A stretch of 64,000 bases of DNA, from the NCBI GenBank assembly GCA_029783825.1, contig JAREIK010002624.1, positions 131,695 to 195,694 on the forward strand, given 5' to 3'. Every line of letters begins with the position of its first letter. Position 1 is the stretch's first letter. The position numbers and the translations under genes were made by a program. This document shows, in pieces, positions 1 through 13,462 of this stretch. This stretch comes from Sapria himalayana. Its lineage: Eukaryota > Streptophyta > Magnoliopsida > Malpighiales > Rafflesiaceae. The notes below the pieces were generated by a model. That model did no database searches. It saw only the letters and a program-made list of their open reading frames with translations, and was not told the DNA's origin.

Positions 1-47
1 CTTATAGAACTTAGTTTGTTTTTCAAATAGCTAAATGCAACCACAAT

Positions 48-1661
48 CAAAATAGATGACATGGTGAGGCTGGAGAATGACATTCCACTTATTATTTATA
101 AGCTTGCACGGATATTCCCACCGAGTTTTTTTGACTCAATGGAGCATTTGCCAGTCCATTTGGCATATGAAGCAAGGATTGCTGGGCTAATGCAATTTAG
201 GTGGATGTATCCTTTTAAGAGGTAAATACATATAATTTACTGTGATTTATGATTTCATACTTTAAGTAAAATTGTAATTTAACCAAATTGAAATCTAACA
301 GTGGGGTTGTAGGTATCTTCGTAAGTTGAAATTGAATGTGATAAACAAGGAAAAAGTTGAAGGTTCAATTTGCAATGCATATTTAGTAGAAGAACCATCA
401 TCATTTTGTTCTTATTATTTTGACGATCATGTTAATACAAAGAATAGAAATGTGCCGATGAATTATGAAGGTCATTTGATGGTAAAAGATGATTCTGTAG
501 ACAAACTATCTATCTTCTAGCACCCTGGAAGAGCATTTGGAAAAGAAATGAAAAGATATATGATAGATGAAGAGTACAAAGCAACCCGGAGCTAAGTTTT
601 ACTTAATTGTTATGAGGTTGCACCTACATTGAGTATGTATACACAAAATGATTGTAGGTTTAATCATAGTTTAATTTTATCTTTAATAGGAATTATTAAA
701 AATTTATATACATTTTTTTCTCTCTTTTTATATTTGTGCAGTAGTTATGTTGAGTAGTTAAGATATAGACAACCAGCAATTTCCAGCAATTATGTTGATT
801 ATATACTAGAATGTGAATTTGTCAATTTGTTCAAAAATTATGTGAGAATTATTAAGTTTTAAATTTTTGAATTATTTAATTTCTTATTATCTTTTATTTG
901 TTAATAACAATTTTTTAATTTATGTCATAGGCAATTGATCATTCAAATGTAGATTCAAATATTTTTATTCAGAATCTAAGTAAATGCCCGTTTAGATATG
1001 TGACAACATATCTAGGGTATTTTGTTAATGGATATAAATTTTATACAACCGGGTAGGGTTCTTCTAAAATAATATGAATAGTGGTGTATGCATTAAAGGC
1101 GCAGGATATAGTGTAGATGAGATTGATTATTATGATCAACTCAAAGAAGTTATTGAGTTGGAGTATCCTGGACTCGAAAATAATAGGATTGTATTATTTA
1201 AGTGCGAGTGGTTTGATCCTACATGAAATGTGGGCACAAAGATTTATTCGGATTATAAGCTAGTGGATGTTAAATATAAATGTATATATAATCGATATGA
1301 GCCATTTATTATGGTAGTTCAAGCCACTCAAGTATATTATTATACATATCCGAGTTTATCTTGTGATAAGAGTGATTTGTGGGTGATTTGCAAAATCAAA
1401 GCACGATCAAAATTTGAAGTAACAACATCACAAGAAAGAAGTGCAGACATAGATATTTCACCAGCATTCCAGGAAGATGACATAAATAATATTGAACCTG
1501 CGAATGTAGATGAAGATCTAGAAAATTTATGTGACTCAAATGGTGACATAATAGAAATTAAAGATGATCAATTTCTATCTGAAGATAAGTTCGAACTTTT
1601 ATCGGAATCAGATGAAATATTAGAAGATCTATTAAAGGAGGATAGTGATGCTGATAATTAA
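48..1661 (+). pseudogene. CACTA (En/Spm) TNP2-like transposase, C-terminal part, broken
   Basis: This is the end of a CACTA transposase (TNP2 type), the protein that would cut and move the element in the nucleus. Bases 52-221 read as the DUF4218 core (RLENDIPLI, then PPSFFDSMEHLPVHLAYEA and RWMYPFKR). A GT-AG intron at 222-312 is still visible, after which the frame resumes with YLRKLKLNV and VEGSICNAYLVEE. Bases about 930-1420 match DUF4216 (CPFRYVTTYLGYFVNGYKF, EVIELEYPG, VVQATQVYYY). The C-terminus is acidic and ends at TAA 1659-1661. Breaks: TAG at 518-520, a frameshift near 1050-1080, and TGA at 1224-1226. The N-terminal half lies left of the window. Family assignment rests on several collinear motifs. 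The copy cannot make a full protein. Confidence 0.85.
222..312 (+). other. Intron inside the TNP2-like pseudogene
   Basis: The sequence starts with GTAAAT and ends with GTTGTAG. Removing it joins AG to G as an Arg codon and restores a collinear DUF4218 reading (MYPFKR then YLRKLKL). The intron is 91 bp and AT-rich. Its retention shows the copy moved as DNA, as expected for a class II element. Confidence 0.75.
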
Positions 1662-1801
1662 ATTATTATATTTTTATTTTTATATTAAACTATAAAAGAC
1701 TTTTTATAATTTGTTGAAATATATCGGTGTGTTTTATCACAAAATGTAGGCTTGTTCATCATATCTCTATTGTTTGTTCTATATTTTATTTTGTACAACA
1801 G

Positions 1802-3500
1802 ATGATGCCTAAAAAAAGTGGCTGTGGTGGAGGTGAACATGGACACAGAAATGAACCAAATTTATCTAGTATGCTATATTATGTTGCATAATCAGTACCA
1901 TCTCATAGCCACCATATCCAGATATCAACATCACAATCACCATCTCCATTTCTATCATCATCACCATCATTGAGACCTCTATTATCACCTTTATCAGATG
2001 TAAGCCCACCACCGATTTTCCTTTCTGCACACACTTTTGATCCATCTCTATCTACTAGACCATATTTTACACCGATTATTTCCCCATTTACAATACCAAC
2101 GACATCATCAAATGTTGTGCCTTCCTCTATAGTAAGTGCAAAGTTAGAAATTGAGATTGTGGATGAGAGGTAAAAGAAATATGTAAAAATGACTTGAAAA
2201 AAAATTTCGCTGTTACTCTTTGTGGTTTTTTTATATTGTTATGATTCGCTTGTTTTCTATGTTATTAATTTATTTGTATAGTTTTATTTCATCTCACAAG
2301 TATTCGACTATAATTATAAAGTCTTTCAAGAAAATGGCTGATTCTAAATCATTCTTCTGGAACAAAGTTTTAGATTTGGCAAAGGAGTCCTATTTTAATG
2401 ATTTTCTAGTAAAAATAAATACGAAAGTATTGAAAAATAATAATCAAATTATTTATCTATTATGTTGGTTATTATTCAAGCAATAAATAATTATGTTCTT
2501 GTTGTTAATATAAATTCTTTTGTGATTTTTTTATATATAGAATTAGTGCACATGGGCATCTAAATTTGATGGAAAGATAAAGTCATTATGAGAGATCAAA
2601 GATGCTCAACGATATTCTGATTTTGTCCAAAAATTGAAGAATATGAAAGAAATGCCTGATTTTATATCCGAGGATGGCTAGTCCGAGTGGCTTATGTATT
2701 GGGAGGATTCAGATGTGATGAAAAAATCAGATATTGCCCGCAAAAATCGATGAAGAAAGGTAGCTGGATTAGGTACAAGAATTTATCGACACAACAGGTG
2801 GGTCAAAGTCGAGCATTGAGCATGCTCAAGATCTCATACAATTTTAAAATTGTAAACATTTATATATTTAGTGGTTGTCCTAATAGTACAATAAATCAAA
2901 TCTCTACATGGTTTTATTAATTTTGTTAAATTTTTTGATCATTTGTTTTTTAATGATTTAATAAAAATATATTCTAGTTTGGAGAATTGGGTCGGGATCA
3001 AAATGTTTATCAAATTTTCAAGAAGATGCATGGGAAGAAAGTGGATGGTTAGTTTGTTGACAACAAATCTCAGATGATTTCTGTAAGAACTTGTTATATT
3101 AATAAAATTTTATAATACTACACTAAATTTATAAAATTGTTTAGATTGCAAAATATTTATTTTATTTTTGTATATCTAGAATAGTTTTTTTCTCTATTTT
3201 ATCTCGGGACCTAATGGAAGAACGTGTGACAGCTGCTCATCAACAAGTTGAGGGTTCTATGGATTTTCAACCAAGTGACTATGATCCTATTTATTTAGAG
3301 ACCATAGGAGGTCGTAAGAAGCAACGAGTGTATGGAATCGGCTCAAAGGGAGTGTCATTTTGTTGTAGCAGTCGTGCTTCTAATTCATCTATCTCAACAA
3401 TAGTTGATGAGGTGGTCGAACAAAAAATAATGGAAACAAATGAACGTATTGTAGTTATGGAGACTAAAATAAAAAAAAGGATCAGAATATATCTCATTTA
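1802..3500 (+). pseudogene. CACTA second gene (TNP1-like, Transposase_24 / Ptta family), broken
   Basis: This is the second gene of the CACTA element and lies 140 bp after the TNP2-like stop, in the same direction. Proteins of this family (Ptta/En/Spm, Transposase_24) bind the subterminal repeats. The start at 1802 opens a Ser/Pro-rich N-terminus (MMPKKSGCGGGEHGHRNEP), with TAA already at 1889-1891. Later collinear pieces are KSFFWNKVLDLAKESYF (about 2340), QKLKNMKEMPDFISEDG (2625), WEDSDVMKKSDIARKNR (2700), FGELGRDQNVYQIFKKMHG (2979) and DPIYLETIGGRKKQRVYGIG (3280). AT-rich stretches at about 2485-2540, 2830-2978 and 3080-3190 look like introns. Several in-frame stops disrupt it. A Glu/Lys/Met-rich coiled-coil-like tail may continue to about 3620. 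Confidence 0.75.
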
Positions 3501-3623
3501 AAGAAATAAATATATGAAATTAACGAATATAATGATGAGCAGTATACTAATTTGATAGAAGAAAAGAAAGAAATTAAAGAAATGAATGATGAGATGAAAT
3601 GAATTAAGATTGTAATGCAACAA

Positions 3624-3778
3624 CAGATGTACTATATGGAGTCACAGCGGCATTGGCACAACAAATAGTATTCGGAGATCCAGCTACAAAACCTCACAAG
3701 ACAGTAGATGTCCTATATGAAGTCATAGTTAGTGGCATTGGCACAACAGATAGCATTCCGAGATCCAGCTTCAAAATA
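3624..3778 (+). repeat. Tandem duplication (about 78 bp) at the tail of the TNP1-like gene
   Basis: Two adjacent diverged copies start near 3624 and 3702. Both carry AGATGT.CTATATG.AGTCA, then GGCATTGGCACAACA, then GAGATCCAGCT. Both would encode the same Gln/Met-rich segment, so a short protein repeat was present in the ancestral tail. Confidence 0.7.
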
Positions 3779-3799
3779 TCGTAGGAGAGGCTAGCATTC

Positions 3800-4174
3800 C
3801 GTATAAATTATGAGGATGATTGAGTATGAGAATTATTTCTGAACTATTATTTATTTTTTTCCATGTGTAGCAAATAATTATGTTATTTTTTGCAGGTTTC
3901 AAATTTTTTTATTCTATTTTTATTCTTGGCTTTTCCGATTAACCCTATTATGAATCATTGTAGGACACATTATGTGATACGAAAGAAAAAATTCTGACTC
4001 AAAGCATTCAGACATTACCACTGTCCTTCCAATGCTTGGGTCCCATTTTTACCAATTTCAACTTTATCAAAAAGAGGGCTAGCTTATATTATCTTTATTA
4101 TTCTGAAAATATTTTATTTTTGTACTCTTTCTTTCTCCTAAACATAATTGCTAGATATCTTTTGTAATTTTTTT
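3800..4174. other. AT-rich stretch after the CACTA genes
   Basis: I recognise no open frame or terminal repeat here. It separates the TNP1-like pseudogene from the first module of the tandem repeat and is probably internal CACTA or filler DNA. Confidence 0.4.
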
Positions 4175-4315
4175 GAAGCTGTAAGACAATCAAATTTAAT
4201 TTGTATTTGTTTGTCTATAATATTTGTTTTTATACATCTGTGAATATATTTTTGTGTCTCTGAATTTTTTGGGTATAGTTTTAGCCTATTATAGGTATGT
4301 AAAAGCCTATTTTTA

Positions 4316-4356
4316 GCAGCGACAGCAGCGGTAGCGATGGCAGTGAGAGTGGCTGT
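4316..4356 (+). repeat. Short degenerate GCA/GGT trinucleotide run, module 1
   Basis: A brief run of GCAGCGACAGCAGCGG-like triplets stands out against the AT-rich background. It is the shortest form of the run that expands in the next two modules. Confidence 0.6.
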
Positions 4357-4430
4357 AATGACAACAAATGTGGTATATACGTACGTATATAGTTAGTATA
4401 TTTGTACATATAATACTATAGTATTTTATA

Positions 4431-4471
4431 TACATATATACTGAGTATATATAGTACTCAGTATATATGTA
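4431..4471. repeat. Hairpin-forming TAC/GTA palindrome
   Basis: The arm TACATATATACTGAGTA is followed by a 7-base spacer and its exact reverse complement. The perfect stem is 17 bp. Related, less perfect palindromes recur at about 5400-5560, 6540-6720, 58160-58440 and 60800-60890. Confidence 0.8.
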
Positions 4472-5130
4472 CAAATAATACTGTAGTTTATATGTACATA
4501 TACTATAGTAATATATGTACTAGTGAAATGCTAGTATATATGTACATATTTACTGCATCAATATATATTTATTAAAACATAGTCATTTATTTATTTATTT
4601 TGATTTGATTTGGTGGTTTGAATTCCATACATTTATCGTACCACATTGTTTCCCATAATAGGCTTGTATAAGTGAATATATATTTCGATAAACATGATGC
4701 ACCATGATTTAGATGCATTTTTGTAGTAGAAAGTTAGTGATCAGAGGAGCAGAGGGAGAGAAAGCAACGTCAAAGCATTAATAGATTATACTTTATGCAC
4801 AGTCGGTAGATACATTGATTAATAAGATGTAATATATTTTTTGTAATTTTTTTGTTTTAGTTATTTAAAATATTATATTAGAATAAGTTATTAAATAATT
4901 TTTTTTGTTTAATTTAAAAGTTTCATTTATTATTTTTGTTTTTATAAAATTTAATTTTAAAATATTAAATTATTTAATTAATTTTTTGTTTAAACTGTAT
5001 GATAATCAACTTTAATTTGTGTTTGTTCATGTATATATTAATTGTTTTTATATATCTGTGAATATGTTTGTGTTTCTCAGAATTTTTTGGTAGAGTTTTA
5101 GCCTATTATAGGTATGTAAAAGCCTATTAT

Positions 5131-5398
5131 CAGTAGCAGTAGCTGAGGCACAGGTGGCAGCAGTGCTAGCAGTAGAGGCAGGGGAGGTAGCGGAGGCAGC
5201 GGCAGCATCAGAGGCAGCATTGGCATCTGTGGTGGCAGTGGTGGCAACGTTATCAGCGGTATCGGTGATAGTAGAGACAACACCGGTAGCAGCCATAGTG
5301 GCAGCTGCACCGATAGCGGCGCCAGCACCGGCAACCGCTGCAGAGGCCGTTGCCATTGCGACAAGGGTGGCAGTGGCAGCGGGAAGAACAGGAATGGC
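5131..5398 (+). repeat. Degenerate GCA/GGT trinucleotide run, module 2
   Basis: About 270 bp of imperfect GCA, GTA, GCG and GGT triplets, much richer in GC than its surroundings. Most frames lack stops, which creates poly-Ala-like and Leu/Pro-like open frames on both strands. I see these as products of the repeat, not genes. Confidence 0.7.
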
Positions 5399-6138
5399 AA
5401 AATTTGTGGTATATACGTACGTATATTGTCAGTATATACGTACGTATAATTATGCATAATTTTATGTACATATATACTGAGTATATATGTATGCATAATA
5501 CTACAATTTATATGTACAAATACTGCATTAATATATGTACGAGTGAAATGCTTGTATATATGTATACTTTTGCTGCAGTAATATGTATTTATCAAAACAT
5601 AGTTTTATTAATTTATTTTGATTTTATTTAGTGGTTTAAATTTCTTACAGGTGTGGTACTGCATTGTTTCCCATACGAAGCTTGTATAAGTGAAAGGATT
5701 TTTCAACATACATGAAGCACCATGACTTGGACAGAATTTTTGTAGTAGAAAGTTGGTGATCAAAGGAGTAGAAGAAGAGAAAGCAACGTCAATGCATTGA
5801 TAGATTATACTTTATGCACAATCGGTAGATATATTGATAACTAAGATGGAATATAATTTTTTTAGTTATTTAAAATACTGTATTAGAATAAGTTATTAAA
5901 TGATTTTTTTTTGTTTAATTTAAAAATTTTTTTATAGTTTCTATTTATTAAATTTAAAATAAAATTATAAAACTATTTAATTAAATTTTAGTTTAAGCTG
6001 TATGACAATCAACTTTAATTTGTGTTTGTTCATATCTATACTAACCGTCTTATATATCTGTGAAAATGTTTGTGTGTCTTCGAATTTTTTGGGCAGAGTT
6101 TTAGCCTATTATAGGTCTGTAAAAACCTAATATTAGCA

Positions 6139-6540
6139 CCAGTAACAGTGACGGTGTTGGCGACGATGATAGCGGTGACAGCAAAAGCGGCAACGGTGGT
6201 AGTGGTGGCGGTGGTAGCAGTGGGGGCAGCCACGGTTACAGCAGTGGCAAGGTGGGAGCGGTGGCATCAAAAGTAGTGGCAGCGGCAGCAGCGGTAGAAG
6301 TGGCGGTAGCAGCAGCTACACTGGAAGCATCGACCGATCGACGGCAGTCATGGTAGTAGCAGCTGCACTAGAAGTAGTGGCATCACTGGAAGCAATAGTA
6401 GAGGTGCCAGTGCAGAGGTAGCAGTGGTGGCGACGACGACAGTAGAGGCAGCGCGGCAGCGACGATAGTAGTAGTGGTATTGGTAGCGATAGCGACAAAG
6501 GTAGCAGCGGCAGGGCGGCAGCGGGTGCAACAGCAATAGC
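6139..6540 (+). repeat. Degenerate GCA/GGT trinucleotide run, module 3
   Basis: About 400 bp of imperfect triplets (GCAGCGGCAGCAGCGG, GGTGGTAGCAGTGG and similar), the longest of the three runs. It sits at the same place in its module as the other two and ends just before GTATATACGTACG. Confidence 0.7.
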
Positions 6541-7197
6541 ACCAAATGAGGTATATACGTACGAAAAAGTCAGTATATAAGTACATATAATTTTGCAGTA
6601 TTTTATGTACATATATAAGGAGTATATTTGTACTCAGTTTATATGTACACATAATGATGTTATTTTTATGTACATATACTTCAGTAATATATGTATGAGT
6701 GAAATGCTACTATATATTACATATATTCTACAGAATTATATATGTATCAAAACATAACTTTTTTTTAATTTGAGTGAGTGGTTTAAATTTCTTACTGATA
6801 TGATAGCACATTGTTCCTCATACAAAGCTTTTATAAGTGCTGAGATTTTTCACTAGACATTACGTGTTATGACTCAAATAGCTTTGTTGCAATATAAAAA
6901 TGATGATTGGAGGAGTAGATGGAGAGAAAGCAATGTCAATAAATGGATATATTATAATTTATGCACTATCGGTAGATACATTGAGGAATAAGATGAAATA
7001 AAAGTTTTTTATTTTTTTCTTCAATTAGGTAAAATATTGAATTTGAATAAGATATTAAATGATTGTATTCTTTATTTATTATAAATTATTTATAGTTTAA
7101 ATTTTTATTTAATTTGAAATAAGAATATTACATTATTTAATTAAAAAATTTTATATAAAATTAAATTCTAAAATTATTTTTGAAATTAAAATAACTT

Positions 7198-7445
7198 GGG
7201 AAAAATCTCTTGCTAATTTAGCAAGGGAAAATCCCTTGCTAATTTAGCTAGGGAATTTTCCCTAGCTAATTTAGCTAGGGAAATATTAAAATTAGTGACA
7301 GATAACTCGTCGCTAAAATTTATAGACCTGCATTTAGCTAGGAAATCATCTATTGTTATTTTCGTTTACTAACAGAATATCTCATTTATCTTGCTAATTT
7401 AGGTAGGGAATTTGTCTTTTTAGCAAGGGATTTTTCTGTCGCTAA
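7198..7445 (+). repeat. CACTA-like 3' subterminal repeats with nested palindromes
   Basis: GCTAATTTAGC(A/T)AGGGAA and its reverse complement recur, together with GTCGCTAA. This is the style of subterminal repeats that TNP1-like proteins bind. A perfect 12-bp-arm palindrome (TTCCCTAGCTAA, one base, TTAGCTAGGGAA) sits at 7258-7282. An 11-bp-arm palindrome (TTAGCAAGGGA, AAA, TCCCTTGCTAA) sits just before it. The region lies downstream of both CACTA genes in the expected 3' position. The last bases, GGGATTTTTCTGTCGCTAA, may be a decayed terminus. The GATA array starts directly afterwards. Confidence 0.65.
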
Positions 7446-8063
7446 TAGATAGATAGAAAGATATATATATATATATATACATAATTCGATAAAGAGAGAT
7501 ATATATAAATTGAGAGGCAAATAGAAAAATTGATAGACATATAGATAGACAGATAGATAGGCAGATAGATAAAGGTATACAAATAGATAGGGATACATAG
7601 ACACATATAAAGATGATAGATAGACATATAGACAAATATGCAGATAGTTAGATAGATAAATAGATATATATAATATAGATAAATACATAGAAAGATAGTC
7701 AAATAAACAAGATATACAAATATATAATTAGACAGATAGAGAGATAGATAGATAGATTGATTGATTGATTGATAAATAGTTAAATAGATAGATAGATAAA
7801 TAAATATATTATATATAGACATATATATATTTAGATATATATATATATATATATATAATCATAAATAGATAGGTAGATAATAAATTTATTTATAGATACA
7901 TAGATAGACATATTGACAATTAGACAAATAGAAAGATAGAAATATATACACACAAATATATAGACATAAAAATAAAAATCTAGAAAAATAGATATAAAGA
8001 TAGATAGATTGATAGACAGATAGATAGACATATAGATGGACATATAGATGGACATATAGATAG

Positions 8064-8068
<5 letters not shown>

Positions 8069-8145
<77 letters not shown>
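8069..8145. repeat. (TA)n tract, 77 bp
   Basis: An uninterrupted alternating TA run, the longest pure dinucleotide tract I found. It lies inside GATA block A and can extrude as a cruciform or unwind easily. Confidence 0.95.
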
Positions 8146-8147
<2 letters not shown>

Positions 8148-8213
8148 ACAAATATATAGTCAGATAGATAGATATACAGATATATATACATAGATTTGTA
8201 GAAAGATAGATAG

Positions 8214-8246
<33 letters not shown>

Positions 8247-11200
8247 CAAATGATAGACATATAGATAGACATAAAGATATAAATATATAAAGATATATAG
8301 ACAAATAGATATACAAAAAGAAAGACAAATAGACAGATATATAGATAGGCTAATAGGCAGATAGATAGATAGATAGATAGCCAAATTGACAGATAAATAA
8401 TTAGAGTGATAGACTATTAGGCAACTAGAGAGAGAGAGAGAAACCAATAGATAGATAGACAAATAAAAAATTAAACACAGGCAAATAGATAAATTGACAG
8501 ATTGACACATAGATATATAGATAGATAGAGAGACATATAGAAAGATAGACAAATATATATATATATAGATAGATAGACAGTTAGATAGATAAATAGATAT
8601 ACAGATAAATAATTAAACAGACAAATAGAAAGATAAATAGATATATAGATTTATAGATAGATTGATTGACTAATCGGCTGATATACAAAAAGGCAATTAG
8701 ATAGTTAGTCAGATATATAGATAGAGACACATATATACATATATAGAAATAGACACATAGATAGATAGACTGACAATCATATAGATTGATAGACATATGG
8801 ATTGATAAGCTAATTGGTATATGTATATAGATAGATAGCTTGATTGATAGATTGTTAATTAGATAGACAAATAGATAGATAGATAGACAAATAGATAAAT
8901 AGAATGATTGACATTTAGACAGATAGATAGCCAAATAGAAAGATAGATAGATTGACTAAGAGTTAGATATATAGATAAATAGATAGACAAATATATAGAT
9001 AGGTAGACATATAATAGATAGACAAATAGATACATATATTGATTGACATATAGACATAATGATAGATAGACGTATAGATAAAAAAATAGATAGATAAATA
9101 ATTAGATAGATAGATAGATAGGCAAACATATTGATAGTCAGATAAACAGATAGACAAATTGATTGATAGACTAATATAAATTAAGACAATTAGATAGTTA
9201 GACAGATAGTGATTTTGAGTAATAGATAGTTAGAAAGTTACTCATATAAATAGATCGATAGATTGACATATAGACAAATATATAGATATATAGATACACG
9301 AATAAAAATATTAATAGGTAGATAAATAGATAGATATACAAATATACATATAGAAATATACATAGATAGATAGATAGGTAGGTAGATAGATAGATAGATA
9401 GACTAATAGATAACTAGACAAATAGATAAATAAATAGAAAGATATATATACATAGATAGTTAGACAATTATATAGATAAATAGTTAGATAAATAAATAGA
9501 CACATAGAGTGATATAATAATAAATAAAAAGACACAATGACAAATAGAATAATAAACAAATAGACAGATAAAGAGATAAAAAGATAAACATTAAGATAGA
9601 TAGAAAGATTGATAGAAAGATTGATTGATTGATTGACAGATAGACAGATAGACAAATAGATAGATAGAAAAATATAAAGGTAGATAGATAAATAGATAAA
9701 TAGATATATAACTAGATAGATAGAAAGATTAAAAGATAGATATATAAACACATTTACACATAAATAGATAGACATATAGACAAATAGAGAAATAGATAGT
9801 TAGACTAATAGATAATTAAATAGTTTGAGAGATAATACATAGCTAAATAAATAGATTGATAGAAAGATAGTTTGATAGTTAGACATTTAGACAAATCGAT
9901 ATAAAGATAGACAAATATAAATTTAGATAGATATATATATATATATATATACAGATGGACAGATAGATAAATAGATAGATAAAAAGATTGATAGATAGAA
10001 TATTAGATAGATATATAGATAGACATATAGAAAGATATACAGATAGATAGATAAATATATAGATAGATAGATAGTTGATAGATAGATATATATAAAGATA
10101 TACCGATAGATAGATAGGCATATATATAGATAGATAGAGAGATAGATAGAAGTCCTGATAGGCTAATAGACTAATATACTGAGACATAAAAATATAGATA
10201 GAAAGGAATAACAGATTGATAGATTGATATTAAAATAGATAAACTAATAGACAGATAAATAGATAGATATACATTTGGACAGATAGACTTTTAGATAGAT
10301 AGAAATTTAGGCAGATAGAAAAATAGATAATTTGACAAATAGATAGATAAATAGATAGCATTTTAATAAATAGAGAGATAGACAGATAGATTTATAGATA
10401 GTTAGATAGGTAGTTAGACAGTTAGACTAATAGACATATATATATATATATATATATAGTCAGAATGATAAATAGATAGATAGATAGATAAATAGATATA
10501 CAGATAGCTATACAAAGAGACAAATATATAGATAAATAGATATCTAGATATATAGAAAGAAAGATACATAGATAGATAGATAAATAGATATATAGATAAA
10601 TAAATAGATATATAAATAGATAGATAGATAGATAAATAGACATATAGATAGACAGATAGATAGAATGATAGATAGATAGATAGACAGATAGATAGACAGA
10701 TAGATAGATAGATAGACAGACAAAGAGTTAGATAGATAAAGAGATAGATAGATAGAAAGATAGATAGAAATACTTATAGGCTAAATGACTAATGACTAAT
10801 AGATATAAATATAGTTTGATAGTTAGATAGATAAAAAGTTTTAGAGATAGATTAACAGATTGATAGATAAATAGATAGATAAGTATTTATATAGATAGGT
10901 AGGTAGATAAACAGATAGACATTTATACGGATAAATATTAATATAGATAGACAAATAGATAATTAGAAAAATTGACAAATAGACATATAGCTAGATTGGT
11001 AGGTAGATTGATAGATAGATACACAAATAGAGAGATAGACAAATAGAATGATAAATAGATTGAAAATAAAGAGATAGACAAATATATAGATAGATATATA
11101 TATATATATATCTATAGATAGACGAATAGATAGATAGTTCGATAGACATATAGACAAATAGATTGATAGGAAAATAGATTGATAGTTAGATAAATAGAAA

Positions 11201-13300
11201 AATAGATAGATAGACAGATAGAAAGTTAGATAAATTGACAAATAAACAAATAGAAAGTATATTAATTGACCGATAGACAGATTGAAAGATAGATATAGAA
11301 GTAGATAGACGTATAGAATAATAAATAGATTGATAGATAGATATTTAGATAGATGGATGGATTGCTTGACATTGAAATAGTTAGATATACAAATAGATAG
11401 ATATTTAGATTTTTAGTTAAATAGATAGAGAGTTTGTCATAATTTTTGACATACAGAAACATAGATAGACAGATAGAAAGAAGGACAATTTGACTTACAT
11501 ATAAATATACAAATAGACATATAGATAGATAGAATACTAGACAGATTGATGGATAGATAAATATACACAGAGACAAATAGATAGATATACGAATAGAAAG
11601 ATAAATAGATAAAAAGATATACTAATAGATAGATATATACACAAATAAATAGATAGATAGATATATAGCGTAAAGATATATAGATATATAGAAATATTGA
11701 TAGACAGATTGGCTGATTGATAGATAGACAAATAGATAGGTAAATATACACATATAGAGAATGAAAGACATATATAGATATAGAAAGATACACTAATAGT
11801 CAAATAGATAGATAGATAGACATAAAGAGATATAGAAAGATAAACAAAAAGGCATATAGAGAGATAAATAGATATATAAATTGACAAATTAATTGTTGAT
11901 AGATAGAGAGATATATAGATATACACATAGATAGATAAATAGATAAATAGATAAATAGATAGATAGATAAATATATATATAGATAAATAGATAGGAAAAT
12001 AGATAGATAGATAGATTGATTGATTGATAAATAGACATATAGATAGATAGACATATAGATAGATATACATATAGATAGACAAATACACAGATAGATAGAT
12101 AGAAGGAAAGGTAGATAGATAGATAGATAGATATAAAAATAGATAGATTAATAAAAAGACAAAAAGATAGATATACATATAGATAGATATATAGATATAT
12201 AGATATATAGATATATAGATATATCAATAGATAAATAGAGAGATAAATAGATATATAGAGAGACGCATAAATAGATATATAGATAAATTGATGGATTGAT
12301 AGATAGAAAGATAGAAAGAAAGAAAGATAGATAGATAAAAAGATAGACAAATATAAAGATTGACAAATTGATAGATAGATAGATAGATAGGCACATTGAT
12401 AAAAAGAATGATAGATAGATAGATAGAATGATAGATATATATATATACAGATAGATAGACACATTCTTAGAATGATAGATAGACATATATATAGATATAA
12501 ATATAAACAAATAAATAGATAGAAAAATATATAGATAGATAAATATATAGATAAACTGATAGATAGATTGATTGACAAATAGATAGAGAGATAGACAAAT
12601 AATTAGATAGATAAATAGAGAGATAGACAGATTATTAGATAAATATAATTAGATTTGCAGATATAGAGATAGATAGATAAACAAATAAACTAGATAAACT
12701 CATAGACATATAAATAAATAGATATATATATATAAAAAGACAAATAGATAGATAGATATAATGATAGATATATAGATAGATAGAAAGACATCTAGATTAA
12801 TAGATACACATATAAATAGATATCTAGATACGTAGATAAACAGAAATAAAATAGACACATAAACTCATAGATACATAGACATATAAATAGACAGACAAAT
12901 AGATAGATACACACCTATATAGATATACAGATAGATAGATACAAACCTATACAGATAAACAAATAAACTGATCGACAGTTAGGCAGATGGATATATAAAT
13001 AGTTAGATATATAGATAGATAGATAGACATATAGATAGATATATAGATAGATAGACATAAACATATAAATAGATGGACAAAAAGAAAGATATTCCAATAT
13101 ACTAATAGCCTAAGAGAAAGTTTGATAGTTTGATAAATAGACAGATAGATACATACATAGATAGTTAGACATTTATACAAATTTATAGATAAACAGATAT
13201 ACATATATATAGATAAAAAGATACATAAATAGATAGATTGATTGAGAACAAATAGATAGATTGACAAATATATATATATATATATATATATAGATATATA

Positions 13301-13462
13301 GTTAGTTAGATAGACATATAGATAGAGAGATAGACAGAATATATATATATATATATATAGTTAGTTAGATAGACATATAGATAGAGAGATAGACAGAATA
13401 TATATATATATATATATAGATATATAGTTAGTTAGATAGACATATAGATAGAGAGATAGACA

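Larger units (their letters stand above)
4176..7150 (+). repeat. Three tandem 0.8-1 kb modules (internal CACTA repeats?)
   Basis: Three diverged copies begin at about 4176, 4993 and 5995 with the same opening (A.CTGTA.GA.AATCAA, then TTTAATTTGT.TTTGT). In the same order each copy then has GAATTTTTTGG, TTTTAGCCTATTATAGGT, a GCA-rich trinucleotide run, GTATATACGTACG, a set of TAC/GTA palindromes, GTGAAATGCT, a CACATTGTT.CCCATA-like segment, GGAG.AGA.GGAGAGAAAGCAA-like sequence, and CGGTAGATA.ATTGA. Spacing is about 817 and 1002 bp; the length difference lies mainly in the trinucleotide run. No coding function is evident. The modules lie between the CACTA genes and the subterminal repeats, so they may belong to that element. 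Confidence 0.75.

Noticed and set aside
5048..5595. Poly-Ala and Leu/Pro-rich frames at 5.0-5.6 and 6.0-6.65 kb
   Set aside because: These are translations of the degenerate GCA/GGT runs on both strands. They differ between the three modules and end in the palindromic AT region.
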